This document shows positions 13,855-22,100 of a DNA stretch of 44,338 nt, piece after piece. The stretch is from an uncultured Prevotellaceae bacterium (GTDB lineage Bacteria > Bacteroidota > Bacteroidia > Bacteroidales > Bacteroidaceae). Position 1 is the stretch's first letter; every line of letters starts with the position of its first letter. The translations under genes were made by a program, and so were the position numbers. The notes beneath the pieces were generated by a model. That model saw nothing but the letters and a program-made list of their open reading frames with translations. It was not told the origin of the DNA and did no database searches. Location: assembly GCA_902769805.1 (NCBI GenBank), contig CACXQL010000019.1, forward strand, positions 1-44,338, read 5' to 3'.

Positions 13855-15198
13855 TTAGAAATTCAATTCCTTGCCCCGATAGAAGTCAAGGAGACTGTTC
13901 TGGTAGAGATATTCATAACGAGCCTGAACGAGATCGCTCTCCGCTTTGAGGAAGCGGTTCTTCGCCTCGTTGAACTCTGTGATATTCGCCTTACCATTCT
14001 CGTATTTCGCCTGTGTCAGCGTAAAGGCATCCTCACTCGACTGGCGTGCTGCCTCACTACTCTGATATTTTGCCTGGGCAGCCACTGCATTATAATACAC
14101 CTGCTGGATCTCCTTGTAGAGAGTCTTCTTCACATTATCCAGCTGCAACTGCTGGTTCTCGCGGTCGATATTTGCCGAACGGACACTGTTACGCGTAGAG
14201 AAACGGTTGAAGATTGGGATATTCAGGTTCAAGCCAATATACTGTGAGAAATTGTTCTTCAGCTGAGAAGAGAAACCATCCGATGGTATTCCTCCCGTCT
14301 TATAGTAGTTAGTCTGTAATCCACCACTCAGCGTGAGCGTCGGATAAAGAGCTGCCTGTGCTATCTTGATATTCTTTTCCGTTGCATCTAAACGAATCTG
14401 TTCTGCCTTGATCTCTGGCTTGAAGAGAAGCGATTCTTGGTAGATCTGGTTAGGGTCAGCCGGAATAGTCAGGTCACTCGGAACAATAGGACGGACAATA
14501 GAGAAGCCCTCTGGTGTCGGCAACTCCAACAACTGTGTAAGGGCAAGTATTGATAACTGGAGATTGTTGTGAGCCTGCGTAGCAGTCAACTGACTCTGTG
14601 CATGCGTTGCTTTCTGTTGTGACAACTCTGCCCCACTCGCCTTACCATTCTCTAAGAAAGCCTGCAGACGCGCTACCTGCATGGAATCAATCTCTACCTG
14701 TCGCACGGCAACATCCGCCATCTCCATATCGTAGAGAATCTGAACATAAGCCTTTGCAACCTGCATACGGATATCGTTCTTCGCCTTCTCCAAGTCCTGC
14801 GTAGCCGCCTCTAAGTTAAGTTGGTTGAGTTTGATGTTGTTTGGAATCCTGAAACCTGTGAACAATGGCACACTCGTACCAAGACCGAAGGACGTACTGC
14901 TCGTACTGCGATTGGTATAGGTGTTATCCATCGTCAGTCCGCGACCAAAAGAGAATGTTTCCCCTACGGTACCACTCAAATCTGGCAGACGGCTGTTCTT
15001 TGCCGTAGACAACTGCAACTCCTGTTTACGACATTGGTTACTCTTTTGTTTGATACTCAGATTATGACTGATGGCATACTCCGTACACTGACGCAGCGTC
15101 CACTGCCTCGTCTGAGCATTTAAAGGTAAAAGGGTAAAGAGGTAAAAAGGTAAAACCTTCACCCACCCTTGAACCTTTATCTTATATATCTGCTTCAT
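13855..15198 (-). CDS. TolC-family outer-membrane efflux protein
   Basis: Outer-membrane channel of a tripartite exporter, 447 aa. Two OEP repeats are visible: WTLRQCTEYAISHNLSIKQK at the start, long helices with AKAYVQILYDMEMADVAVRQ and LSQQKATHAQSQLTATQAH in the first, and IRLDATEKNIKIAQAALYPTL, AKYENGKANITEFNEAKNRF and a final LLDFYRGKELNF in the second. The signal peptide (VLPFYLFTLLPLNAQ) is encoded by TACC-type repeats. It is the last gene of the efflux operon ATPase-permease-permease-adaptor-TolC, 38 bp after the adaptor, a gap filled with GTAAAAAR repeats. Confidence 0.92.
   Translation of the reverse strand: MKQIYKIKVQGWVKVLPFYLFTLLPLNAQTRQWTLRQCTEYAISHNLSIKQKSNQCRKQELQLSTAKNSRLPDLSGTVGETFSFGRGLTMDNTYTNRSTSSTSFGLGTSVPLFTGFRIPNNIKLNQLNLEAATQDLEKAKNDIRMQVAKAYVQILYDMEMADVAVRQVEIDSMQVARLQAFLENGKASGAELSQQKATHAQSQLTATQAHNNLQLSILALTQLLELPTPEGFSIVRPIVPSDLTIPADPNQIYQESLLFKPEIKAEQIRLDATEKNIKIAQAALYPTLTLSGGLQTNYYKTGGIPSDGFSSQLKNNFSQYIGLNLNIPIFNRFSTRNSVRSANIDRENQQLQLDNVKKTLYKEIQQVYYNAVAAQAKYQSSEAARQSSEDAFTLTQAKYENGKANITEFNEAKNRFLKAESDLVQARYEYLYQNSLLDFYRGKELNF
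15121..15157. repeat. GTAAAARR repeat inside the tolC-like signal peptide
   Basis: Four period-8 units on the plus strand (GTAAAAGG, GTAAAGAG, GTAAAAAG, GTAAAACC). On the coding minus strand they read as CTTTTTAC-type units and encode VLPFYLFTLLPL, the hydrophobic core of the signal peptide. Confidence 0.85.
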
Positions 15199-15199
15199 T

Positions 15200-15234
15200 T
15201 CTTTTACTTTTTTACCTTTTTACTTTTTTACCTT
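15200..15234. repeat. GTAAAARR repeat between adaptor and TolC genes
   Basis: Four period-8 units reading GTAAAAAA/GTAAAAAG on the coding minus strand. The array starts 2 bp after the adaptor stop codon and ends just before the tolC-like ATG. Confidence 0.85.
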
Positions 15235-15236
15235 TC

Positions 15237-16349
15237 TTAGTCCTCTTTCGTTTCTGCTATAATCTCCGGACCGCGAACCTTATCCTTGGTAGTCAGTCCC
15301 TTCTTGATCTCGATATTCACGCCATCGGAAAGACCTGTTGTCACCTGCTTGCGCTCGTAGGTCTTCTGGGCGCCCTCGCCCTTGATGACATACACAAAGG
15401 TAGAGTCGCCAGAGAACTCGATGGCACTCTCCGGAATCGTCAGTGCCTTCTGTACCTGAGCCAGTACTATCTCCGCATTGGCAGAATAGCCAGAACGGAT
15501 CTTATCATCATTCACCACCTTCACGGCTGCCTTGATTTCAAACTGGTTGGCACCATTGCTCTCTACTGCCTTCGGAGAGATATACTCTAAGTTGGCATCG
15601 AACTTCAAGTCCTGCAAGGCACCAATGGTAATCTTCATCGGCATGCCATTGTATAGTTGTCCTACCTCTGTCTCGTCGATATTACCACGGAAGATCAGGT
15701 CATTCATGTTAGCGACACTGGCAATAGTGGTACCATCGTTGAAGGTATTGGAGAGGATGACAGAGTTACCGACCTTCACAGGGATATCGAGGATGACACC
15801 ACTGATTGTGGAACGTATAAGGGTACTGGAAGCTTTGGCATTCGATTTCGACACACCATCGCGCACCACCTGTAAAGCATCCTCGGAGGCCATCAGTTCT
15901 TCCTTCGCCTGCTTCAACTTCTGGTTAACCTTGTCAAAATCGTCAGCAGATACTAACTTCTGGTCGTAGAGGTTCTTCTCACGCTCATAGTCTATCTTCG
16001 CCTGCTGGAGATTCAGGTCTGCAAGGCGTACACGGCTCTCAGCAGAACTGAGTTGTGCCATATCGGGAATCACCTTTACCTTGGCAATAATCTCACCTGC
16101 CTGCACATAATCGCCTGGCTCTTTCAACAGTTCCGTGATGATACCACTAATCTGTGGTTTTACGTTTACCTCATTACGAGGTTCAATCTTACCTGTGATG
16201 ATGGTCGTCTTCTTCACTTCGTTCAGCTCAGGCGTAAACTCATTGTACACAATCTCCTTGGGTTGTGATTTCTGCCACAGGAACACGAAAGTTCCGATGA
16301 AGATTAGTGCGATAATCGCAGCAATAATCAGTTTTCTGTACTTCTTCAT
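15237..16349 (-). CDS. Periplasmic adaptor (HlyD/MacA-type) of efflux system
   Basis: Membrane-fusion protein, 370 aa, linking the inner-membrane ABC parts to the TolC channel. The N-terminal membrane anchor is LIIAAIIALIFIGTFVFLW (residues 7-25). A lipoyl-type half-motif follows (GKIEPRNEVNVKPQISGI and LKEPGDYVQAGEIIAKV), then an alpha-helical hairpin (about 100-165), the second lipoyl half (STISGVILDIPVKVGNSVI) and beta-barrel and membrane-proximal domains to the end. It lies between the second permease (35 bp upstream, repeat-filled gap) and tolC. Confidence 0.92.
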   Translation of the reverse strand: MKKYRKLIIAAIIALIFIGTFVFLWQKSQPKEIVYNEFTPELNEVKKTTIITGKIEPRNEVNVKPQISGIITELLKEPGDYVQAGEIIAKVKVIPDMAQLSSAESRVRLADLNLQQAKIDYEREKNLYDQKLVSADDFDKVNQKLKQAKEELMASEDALQVVRDGVSKSNAKASSTLIRSTISGVILDIPVKVGNSVILSNTFNDGTTIASVANMNDLIFRGNIDETEVGQLYNGMPMKITIGALQDLKFDANLEYISPKAVESNGANQFEIKAAVKVVNDDKIRSGYSANAEIVLAQVQKALTIPESAIEFSGDSTFVYVIKGEGAQKTYERKQVTTGLSDGVNIEIKKGLTTKDKVRGPEIIAETKED

Positions 16350-16361
16350 ATCTTTATATTA

Positions 16362-16388
16362 TTTACCTTTTTACTTTTTTACCTTTAC
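16362..16388. repeat. GTAAAARR repeat between second permease and adaptor genes
   Basis: Period-8 array on the coding minus strand (GTAAAG, GTAAAAAA, GTAAAAAG, GTAAATAA). The TAA stop of the permease (16385-16387) is part of the array. Confidence 0.85.
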
Positions 16389-17632
16389 TCGTCACGCATC
16401 GCATCAACGGGTTTGATACTCATGGCACGTGCCGCTGGAGCTAATCCTGCCAAGACACCCATCAAGCTCACCGTCAAGGCAGCAGCGATGGCTGTCCAGA
16501 AGCCCACTTGGAAGTGAGCCGTCACAATACCATCCTCCGTATTACCCATCTCCAGCATCTGCAGAATCATGACTCCAAAGAGGATACCACTCATACCTGC
16601 CACTAACGTCAGAACGATACTCTCTGAGATAATCTGCGAGAGAATCATCTTAGGAGTTGCACCGATGGCACGACGGATACCTATCTCTGTAGTACGTTCA
16701 CGCACTGTAACCATCATGATGTTCGACACACCGATAGCACCAGCAAACAAGGTTCCAAGTCCTACCAGCCATATCAGGAAGTTCACGCCCTTGAAGAGGT
16801 TGTCGAGCATCTGGAAAAGCACCTCGGTATTGAACACCATCGCACCCTGTTCATCATTAGGGTCTATATAATGTGCATAGGCAACTGTCTCACGGATGCG
16901 GTCTGTAATCTTGGACATCACCACACCTTTCTTGCCTGTGACAGCAATCATGTGAACCTGCGAACCATAATTGTACGCCTGTCTCATTTGGGTATAGGGC
17001 AGCGAGATGCCCGAGCCAGGTTCTCCGCTGAAGCTGATACCCTCGGACGAGCTATAGTCAACACCCACGATCGTATAATAGGTGGAGTCAATGCGTATGC
17101 TTTTGCCACAGGGGTCACCACCATCCTTGAACAGTTCCTTATAGACTTTCTTCTGGATGACACACACCTTACGATTGTTCTTCAGGTCCATATCATTGAT
17201 GAAACGTCCATAACGCAACATGGGATTCTGTATGGAGGCATACGAAGGCTCCACGCCAACGACACTGATGGATGCCTTACGGTTACCGTAATAGGCGTAG
17301 CTGCTATTACCAAAGAGCATCGGCGACACCACGTCAAGCTCCGGCAAACGACTCTTGAGACGCTCTACATCTTTATATTCCATCGACCAGCGGCGTCCTT
17401 TGCGGAAGCCCTTATATGCCTTGGAGGTAGGCTGAGCCCATACCATCGCGGAATTAGTGGCAAACCCTGCGAAGTTCTCATTCAGTTTCTCTTTCAGTCC
17501 CTGACCACCTCCGATGAGTACGATGAGCATGAACACACCCCAGAACACACCAAAGCCAGTCAAGAATGAACGTGACTTATTACGAGTCAGCGTATCAAGT
17601 ATCTCTCTGTATGAATCAACATCTATTCTCAT
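16385..17632 (-). CDS. MacB-type ABC transporter permease (second copy)
   Basis: A 415-aa MacB/FtsX-like permease. There is one N-terminal membrane helix (FLTGFGVFWGVFMLIVLIGG, about 24-45). A large periplasmic MacB core domain covers about 50-265. Three C-terminal helices lie at about 285-310 (FLIWLVGLGTLFAGAIGVSN), 335-365 and 375-400, followed by IKPVDAMRDE. The segment VRERTTEIGIRRAIGATPKMI is the coupling region that contacts the ATPase. It is homologous to the permease just upstream; both probably form a heterodimer with the single ATPase. The nucleotide-binding domain is separate, unlike in E. coli MacB. Substrate unknown (peptide, lipid or drug). Confidence 0.92.
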   Translation of the reverse strand: MRIDVDSYREILDTLTRNKSRSFLTGFGVFWGVFMLIVLIGGGQGLKEKLNENFAGFATNSAMVWAQPTSKAYKGFRKGRRWSMEYKDVERLKSRLPELDVVSPMLFGNSSYAYYGNRKASISVVGVEPSYASIQNPMLRYGRFINDMDLKNNRKVCVIQKKVYKELFKDGGDPCGKSIRIDSTYYTIVGVDYSSSEGISFSGEPGSGISLPYTQMRQAYNYGSQVHMIAVTGKKGVVMSKITDRIRETVAYAHYIDPNDEQGAMVFNTEVLFQMLDNLFKGVNFLIWLVGLGTLFAGAIGVSNIMMVTVRERTTEIGIRRAIGATPKMILSQIISESIVLTLVAGMSGILFGVMILQMLEMGNTEDGIVTAHFQVGFWTAIAAALTVSLMGVLAGLAPAARAMSIKPVDAMRDE

Positions 17633-17662
17633 TCCATGCTTAATACTTAATTCATCATATCA

Positions 17663-18919
17663 TCAGTCAGCGCGCAGGGCTTCTATAGGACGAATGCGGC
17701 TTGCCTTATAGGCTGGTATGAGTCCTGCTATCGTACCGGCGATAATCATGACCATCGTCGCCTCGAAGCACACATCAAGACCCACTGTTGGATCAAGGAA
17801 CATCGTTGCCTTGAATAATCCCGTGTCTATCGTCTCATGACCTATTGTAGCATCCATATACTCATTGGCACAGATGCCTAATACCATACCGATATATCCG
17901 AAGAAAGTGGTAATAATCACACTCTCGACGATAATCAGTTTGAGGATACTCCAGGGTTTCGCGCCTATCGCCTTACGGATGCCAAACTCATGGGTACGCT
18001 CCTTCACAGTGATCAACATGATGTTCGAGACACCCACGATACCACTTAGCAAAGTGAAGAGACCCACGACCCAAAGGGCAGTGCGGATAATGCCGATACC
18101 TGTCTCCATCTGCAGGCTCTGTGTGAAACGGTTCCATATCCAGATGGCACTCTCGTCTTCAGGATGTGCCTGATGATTGGCATTGAGACGCTGGCGGTAC
18201 TCCTTCTCAAAGTCTTCATTCGCTTGTTCCGTAGGAAGACCGTGGAAAGTGAACTCAATACGTCCAGCATCATCCGTATTGGCTCCGAAAATACTCTTGA
18301 TGGCGGAATAGGAGGAGAAAGCATTCGCCTGTCCGTTCTCATTCTCCTTGTAGATACCGATGACCTTGAAAGAGAATGCTCCAACATCCACATACCTACC
18401 TATCAATGACGGATAGTCATTTGGCAGAAGCTCCTTCGCCTGCTTATTACTCAACACCAGCACCTTCCGCTTCTCTTTTTGGTCAATGTCATTGATAAAC
18501 CTGCCATAGAGGATCGTCGTTTTGTCTATCTTATTATGGTTGGGATAGACACCAGCTATCGTTGTGGAGATATACTGTTGTCCAAGACTGATAGTAGCAC
18601 CTGTCACATATTGTGCACCCACCTCGTCAACATGCTCTTTAAAGTCAGAAGCTGTTGTTGTTATATCATTCTTCTGCAAGCGGATCAGTCTGCCTTCCTT
18701 CAGTCCCTGATAAGGTTTGGAAGTTTCACCGCCATAGACGACCATCGATGAAGAGAGGAAACGGTCACTCTGTCTCAGATTGGCATTGATGAGTCCGTTT
18801 CCTGCACCCAGCAACACGATAATCATGAAGATTCCCCACGCCACAGCGAAACCTGTAAGTGTGGTGCGGAGCTTGTTTCTCCTGGCCGTCGACCATATTT
18901 CTGTTATAATATCATGCAT
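17663..18919 (-). CDS. MacB-type ABC transporter permease (first copy)
   Basis: A 418-aa permease with the same plan as the next gene: N-terminal helix (TLTGFAVAWGIFMIIVLLGAG), a periplasmic core of about 220 residues, and three C-terminal helices with VKERTHEFGIRKAIGAKPWS before the second and YKASRIRPIEALRAD at the end. It begins 5 bp after the ATPase gene stop, so translation is probably coupled. Tandem duplication with later divergence is likely, given the shared motifs in identical order. Confidence 0.92.
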   Translation of the reverse strand: MHDIITEIWSTARRNKLRTTLTGFAVAWGIFMIIVLLGAGNGLINANLRQSDRFLSSSMVVYGGETSKPYQGLKEGRLIRLQKNDITTTASDFKEHVDEVGAQYVTGATISLGQQYISTTIAGVYPNHNKIDKTTILYGRFINDIDQKEKRKVLVLSNKQAKELLPNDYPSLIGRYVDVGAFSFKVIGIYKENENGQANAFSSYSAIKSIFGANTDDAGRIEFTFHGLPTEQANEDFEKEYRQRLNANHQAHPEDESAIWIWNRFTQSLQMETGIGIIRTALWVVGLFTLLSGIVGVSNIMLITVKERTHEFGIRKAIGAKPWSILKLIIVESVIITTFFGYIGMVLGICANEYMDATIGHETIDTGLFKATMFLDPTVGLDVCFEATMVMIIAGTIAGLIPAYKASRIRPIEALRAD

Positions 18920-18924
18920 CGCTT

Positions 18925-19644
18925 TTACTTCATCATTCCATTGATACCGAACGGACTCGAGTTATGTTCGAGATTCTCTTCAATCTTACCGATGACACCA
19001 TCCTTGATATGTATAATCTTGTTGGTCTCATTAGCCACACCGCTCTCATGCGTCACCACGACGATAGTCATGCCCTCATCTTGGTTCAACTGCTTCAGCA
19101 GCTGCATCACCTCCACAGAGGTCTTTGAGTCAAGAGCACCTGTAGGCTCGTCGGCGAGGATAATCTGTGGCTTTGTTATCAGTGCACGTGCAATAGCGAC
19201 ACGCTGTTTCTGACCGCCCGACAACTCGTTGGGGTAATGCTCTGCCCAATCCAGCAATCCCAGTCGGTCCAGATAATCCAAAGCCAGGGTGTGCCGCTGT
19301 CTACGCGACACACCCTGGTAGAAGAGCGGCAACTCCACATTTTCTACTGCTGTCTTGAATGAAATCAAGTTGAACGATTGGAAGATAAATCCAATCATCC
19401 GATTACGATACTCGGCAGCCTTTGACTCTGACAGTCCCCAGATGGGTACTCCGTTGAGCAGATATTCACCACTGTCGTAATTGTCAAGAATACCTAAGAT
19501 ATTCAATAAGGTAGACTTTCCTGAGCCTGACGCTCCCATGATGCTGACGAACTCTCCTTTCTTGATATCAAGCGAGATGCCCTTCAGCACATGGAGCGGC
19601 TGTGCACCCTGGTAAGTCTTGTTGATGTCTTTTAAATGAATCAT
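18925..19644 (-). CDS. MacB/LolD-type ABC ATPase
   Basis: A 239-aa nucleotide-binding subunit that powers the efflux system. Walker A is GASGSGKST, Q-loop FIFQSFNLI, signature LSGGQKQRVAIARAL, Walker B ILADEPTGALD and H-loop VVTHE. It is the first gene of a five-gene operon (ATPase, permease, permease, adaptor, TolC) with a full promoter upstream. Family assignment MacB/LolD rests on sequence style and gene order. Confidence 0.95.
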   Translation of the reverse strand: MIHLKDINKTYQGAQPLHVLKGISLDIKKGEFVSIMGASGSGKSTLLNILGILDNYDSGEYLLNGVPIWGLSESKAAEYRNRMIGFIFQSFNLISFKTAVENVELPLFYQGVSRRQRHTLALDYLDRLGLLDWAEHYPNELSGGQKQRVAIARALITKPQIILADEPTGALDSKTSVEVMQLLKQLNQDEGMTIVVVTHESGVANETNKIIHIKDGVIGKIEENLEHNSSPFGINGMMK

Positions 19645-19684
19645 GAAAACAAACTATTTGCCTTTGTTTATACGTTAGACGTTG

Positions 19685-19715
19685 CAAAAGTACGAAAAGT
19701 TGCAATATCCGCAAA
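19685..19715 (-). promoter_or_regulatory. Promoter of the five-gene efflux operon
   Basis: On the minus strand TTTG (19715-19712), 19-nt spacer, TACTTTTG (19692-19685). Full Bacteroidota match, 40 bp before the ATPase ATG. Confidence 0.75.
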
Positions 19716-19765
19716 ACATTTGGGATAATCTGCATGCTGTTGTGACGAATTGTACGGAAGTATGT

Positions 19766-20146
19766 TCATTCCTTAACATTCTTTATATTGCTGAATGCTT
19801 CTACAACGTCATCTACCGTGATGTCAAGCAGTTGCATCTGGCGGAAGAGCTCGGGCAGGCGCTCTTTCATGAATTCTTTCTTGCGTTCCTTGAGAATCTG
19901 TTTCTTCGCTCCTTTCGTCACGAAGTAGCCGAGTCCCCTTTTATTATATATAATGTTCGCGCGAGCCAACTCGTCGTATGCCTTGACTGCGGTATTGGTG
20001 TTCACCTCCAAGAGTACGGCATACTCACGGACAGAGGGGATGCGGTCGTCATCCTTGTACTTATCGGCAAGGATCTCATCACAGAGGCGGTCTGCCATCT
20101 GGATGTATATCGCTTTATCGTTAGTGAATGTCATACGTTCAGCCAT
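19766..20146 (-). CDS. GntR-family regulator, YtrA-like
   Basis: A 126-aa transcription factor. The winged helix-turn-helix covers about 10-78: IYIQMADRLCDEILADKY, RIPSVREYAVLLEVNTNTAV (recognition helix) and YDELARANIIYNKRGLGYFV (wing). The short tail has no ligand-binding domain, as in the YtrA subfamily, which usually represses the ABC operon it belongs to. It is the last gene of the operon and overlaps the membrane-protein gene by 16 bp. A candidate operator lies at 21858-21881. Confidence 0.9.
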   Translation of the reverse strand: MAERMTFTNDKAIYIQMADRLCDEILADKYKDDDRIPSVREYAVLLEVNTNTAVKAYDELARANIIYNKRGLGYFVTKGAKKQILKERKKEFMKERLPELFRQMQLLDITVDDVVEAFSNIKNVKE

Positions 20147-21000
20147 TTATTGTTAATAACCTGCATACGGCAGAACAACTTATAGGAAAGCCAGTAGTGG
20201 AAGGCAATGAGTAGCATCATCGCTGAGTTGATGATATAGAATAACGGATGGAAGACCGTTGTATAGGTTTGTGTCTTCTCGTCCCAATAACCATTTATAA
20301 ATTCGATGTCAACACCACTCCAGTCTATTTGGTTCAGAATCATTGTCAGCAGGATGCCGACAACGACGATGGTGCCGCTGGTGAACAGGAACTGCTGACG
20401 ACGGAACAGCGTGCCGCCTACGATATAGAGCGAGTGGATGTAGAATGCCCAGTTGAAGAGCATCCATACCAAGTGCCAATCCTGGAAAGCACCCCACGGA
20501 TGCTCACCATCACGTCCCATGATAGGCATCGTGAAGCCCCAGACGACGATGCGCCCCGTCAGCCAGTCCACCAATACACGCAGAACATCGGCAAGTATGT
20601 AGGCACCAATCGTCAGGAACAGCATCATCACTACGGATATCAGCACACTGACGACGTATTTCTCCAAATGGCTGACAGGCCAGAGCAAATAGGCAGAACG
20701 CTTGCGCGTGTCTTTCATCTGCGAGAACATACCGCCAGCTGTAAACAACATAGCGAAGCAGAAGAAGATGATACCGAAGACAGAGGTCTGCTCTACGATT
20801 CCGCTATAGTGAAAAAACAATTCGTCGGGGTAGTTGTCTGCCCAATGCGAATAGCCATGATCGGCCACACGGGTAAAGAACAGGTTGGCCATGAACATCA
20901 CCAGCGTATAGATGCTAAAGAGACGAATCCACGTCTTACGCCCTACCATAAAATGGCACTTCAGTGCCTGTCCGAATCTTTCTATATTAAAGGTACTCAT
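20131..21000 (-). CDS. ABC-type multi-spanning membrane protein
   Basis: A 289-aa integral membrane protein with about six hydrophobic segments: WIRLFSIYTLVMFMANLFF, TSVFGIIFFCFAMLFTAGGM, VVSVLISVVMMLFLTIGAYI, WMLFNWAFYIHSLYIVGG, FTSGTIVVVGILLTMIL and LFYIINSAMMLLIAFHYWL. It has no export signal and no ATPase motifs. Its 5' end overlaps the ATPase gene by 4 bp (ATGA) and its 3' end overlaps the GntR gene, so it is most likely the permease of a YtrBC-like ABC system. Substrate unknown; cell-envelope stress is a guess from analogy. Confidence 0.8.
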   Translation of the reverse strand: MSTFNIERFGQALKCHFMVGRKTWIRLFSIYTLVMFMANLFFTRVADHGYSHWADNYPDELFFHYSGIVEQTSVFGIIFFCFAMLFTAGGMFSQMKDTRKRSAYLLWPVSHLEKYVVSVLISVVMMLFLTIGAYILADVLRVLVDWLTGRIVVWGFTMPIMGRDGEHPWGAFQDWHLVWMLFNWAFYIHSLYIVGGTLFRRQQFLFTSGTIVVVGILLTMILNQIDWSGVDIEFINGYWDEKTQTYTTVFHPLFYIINSAMMLLIAFHYWLSYKLFCRMQVINNKWLNV

Positions 21001-21812
21001 TTTGCTTGTGTTTTATAGTTAAACAATAATTCGAGGTTCACTTGCGTCTCAGCATCGCCTTCTTTACGATTGGCGATGATGGCATTGCCTTGCAGTGTCG
21101 GTTCCGCATAGAGTACACTTTCATCCATCTCCTGAGGACTACGATACTCGAAGGTATAGTGCTCCTGAATATCCTGCATCGAGGCATTGAGCAATACACT
21201 GCGCTGGTCGAGGATGATGATATGGTCAAGCATCTGCTCTACATCATGAACCTGATGCGTAGAGATAATCACGGTACGCTCCTCTGTCATGTTCTGTGCA
21301 ATGACTTTGCGGAACTGTGACTTCGAAGGAATATCCAATCCATTAGTAGGCTCGTCCATGAAGAGATACTTCGTATTGGTAGCCATCGCGAAAGCAATAT
21401 ATGCCTTCTTGCGCTGACCCATCGAAAGTTCATTGAACTTCACATTGCGATTCAATTCAAAATCCTTCAGACAGTTGTCCAGTATCTCATCAGAGAAGTT
21501 AGGATAGAAAGGACGATAGAGGCGTACGTATTCTGAGAGTTGCATGGAAGGCAGGTCAAACTCTTCCGTCACAAGGAAAATGTCGCGCAACATCTCAGGC
21601 AACCGCTTGTATGTTGCGAGCGAGTCGCAACTAACATACCCCTTCGTAGGGCGAAGCAAACCTGAAAGCAAATATAGCAGTGTCGACTTACCCGTTCCGT
21701 TCTTGCCGAGCAGTCCATAGATACGATTCTCTTCCAACTGAAGAGAGAACCCATCGAATACAAGAGCCTTCTGACCCTTGTAATGGAAACTGATGTTTTG
21801 TACGTTAATCAT
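20997..21812 (-). CDS. ABC transporter ATPase of the GntR-linked operon
   Basis: A 271-aa ATPase. Walker A is GLLGKNGTGKST, signature LSMGQRKKAYIA, Walker B YLFMDEPTNGLD and H-loop ISTHQ. First gene of a three-gene operon (ATPase, membrane protein, GntR regulator). The signature has Met for the usual Gly in LSGGQ, as seen in several ABC-2-type exporters. Confidence 0.93.
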   Translation of the reverse strand: MINVQNISFHYKGQKALVFDGFSLQLEENRIYGLLGKNGTGKSTLLYLLSGLLRPTKGYVSCDSLATYKRLPEMLRDIFLVTEEFDLPSMQLSEYVRLYRPFYPNFSDEILDNCLKDFELNRNVKFNELSMGQRKKAYIAFAMATNTKYLFMDEPTNGLDIPSKSQFRKVIAQNMTEERTVIISTHQVHDVEQMLDHIIILDQRSVLLNASMQDIQEHYTFEYRSPQEMDESVLYAEPTLQGNAIIANRKEGDAETQVNLELLFNYKTQAK

Positions 21813-21857
21813 ACGTCTTTTTTCTTTTATGAATGATATTTGGTTGTATTCTGTATT

Positions 21858-21881
21858 AGTGTACCACTTTAATAGAACACT
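21858..21881. promoter_or_regulatory. Candidate YtrA-type operator
   Basis: Inverted repeat AGTGTA (21858-21863), 12 bp, AACACT (21876-21881). It lies just downstream of the -7 box, where the transcript should start, so a bound GntR protein would block initiation. It resembles the AGTGTA half-site reported for Bacillus YtrA, as far as remembered. Confidence 0.45.
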
Positions 21882-21882
21882 G

Positions 21883-21914
21883 CAAAAGTAGTGCTTTTAT
21901 TCTTTCCTTCCAAA
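21883..21914 (-). promoter_or_regulatory. Promoter of the GntR/ABC operon
   Basis: On the minus strand TTTG (21914-21911), 20-nt spacer, TACTTTTG (21890-21883). About 70 bp before the ATPase ATG. Confidence 0.65.
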
Positions 21915-22070
21915 TATTTCGCCAACTTTTTTTGCAAATCCGTATTATTTAACATTTCCACCTTATTAATTTATTTTAAAAGGGAGGCTTATCCTACATT
22001 TTCGTCGAAGATTTTGTACAACTCAGGAAAAAAACTTCATCGACAGTAAAGATATTTTAAACAAAATAAT

Positions 22071-22078
22071 TACCTTTG
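22071..22078 (+). promoter_or_regulatory. -7 box for the second TPR histidine kinase
   Basis: TACCTTTG, 22 bp before the ATG. No TTTG at the usual distance. Confidence 0.55.
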
Positions 22079-22100
22079 CACTACCGTAAACCAATATAGT

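Noticed and set aside
16871-17569. Plus-strand 232-aa ORF opposite the second MacB-type permease.
   Set aside because: Antisense shadow: codon pattern follows the permease gene on the other strand, which has clear domains. The same applies to 20248-21018, 1589-2347 and 31030-31794.
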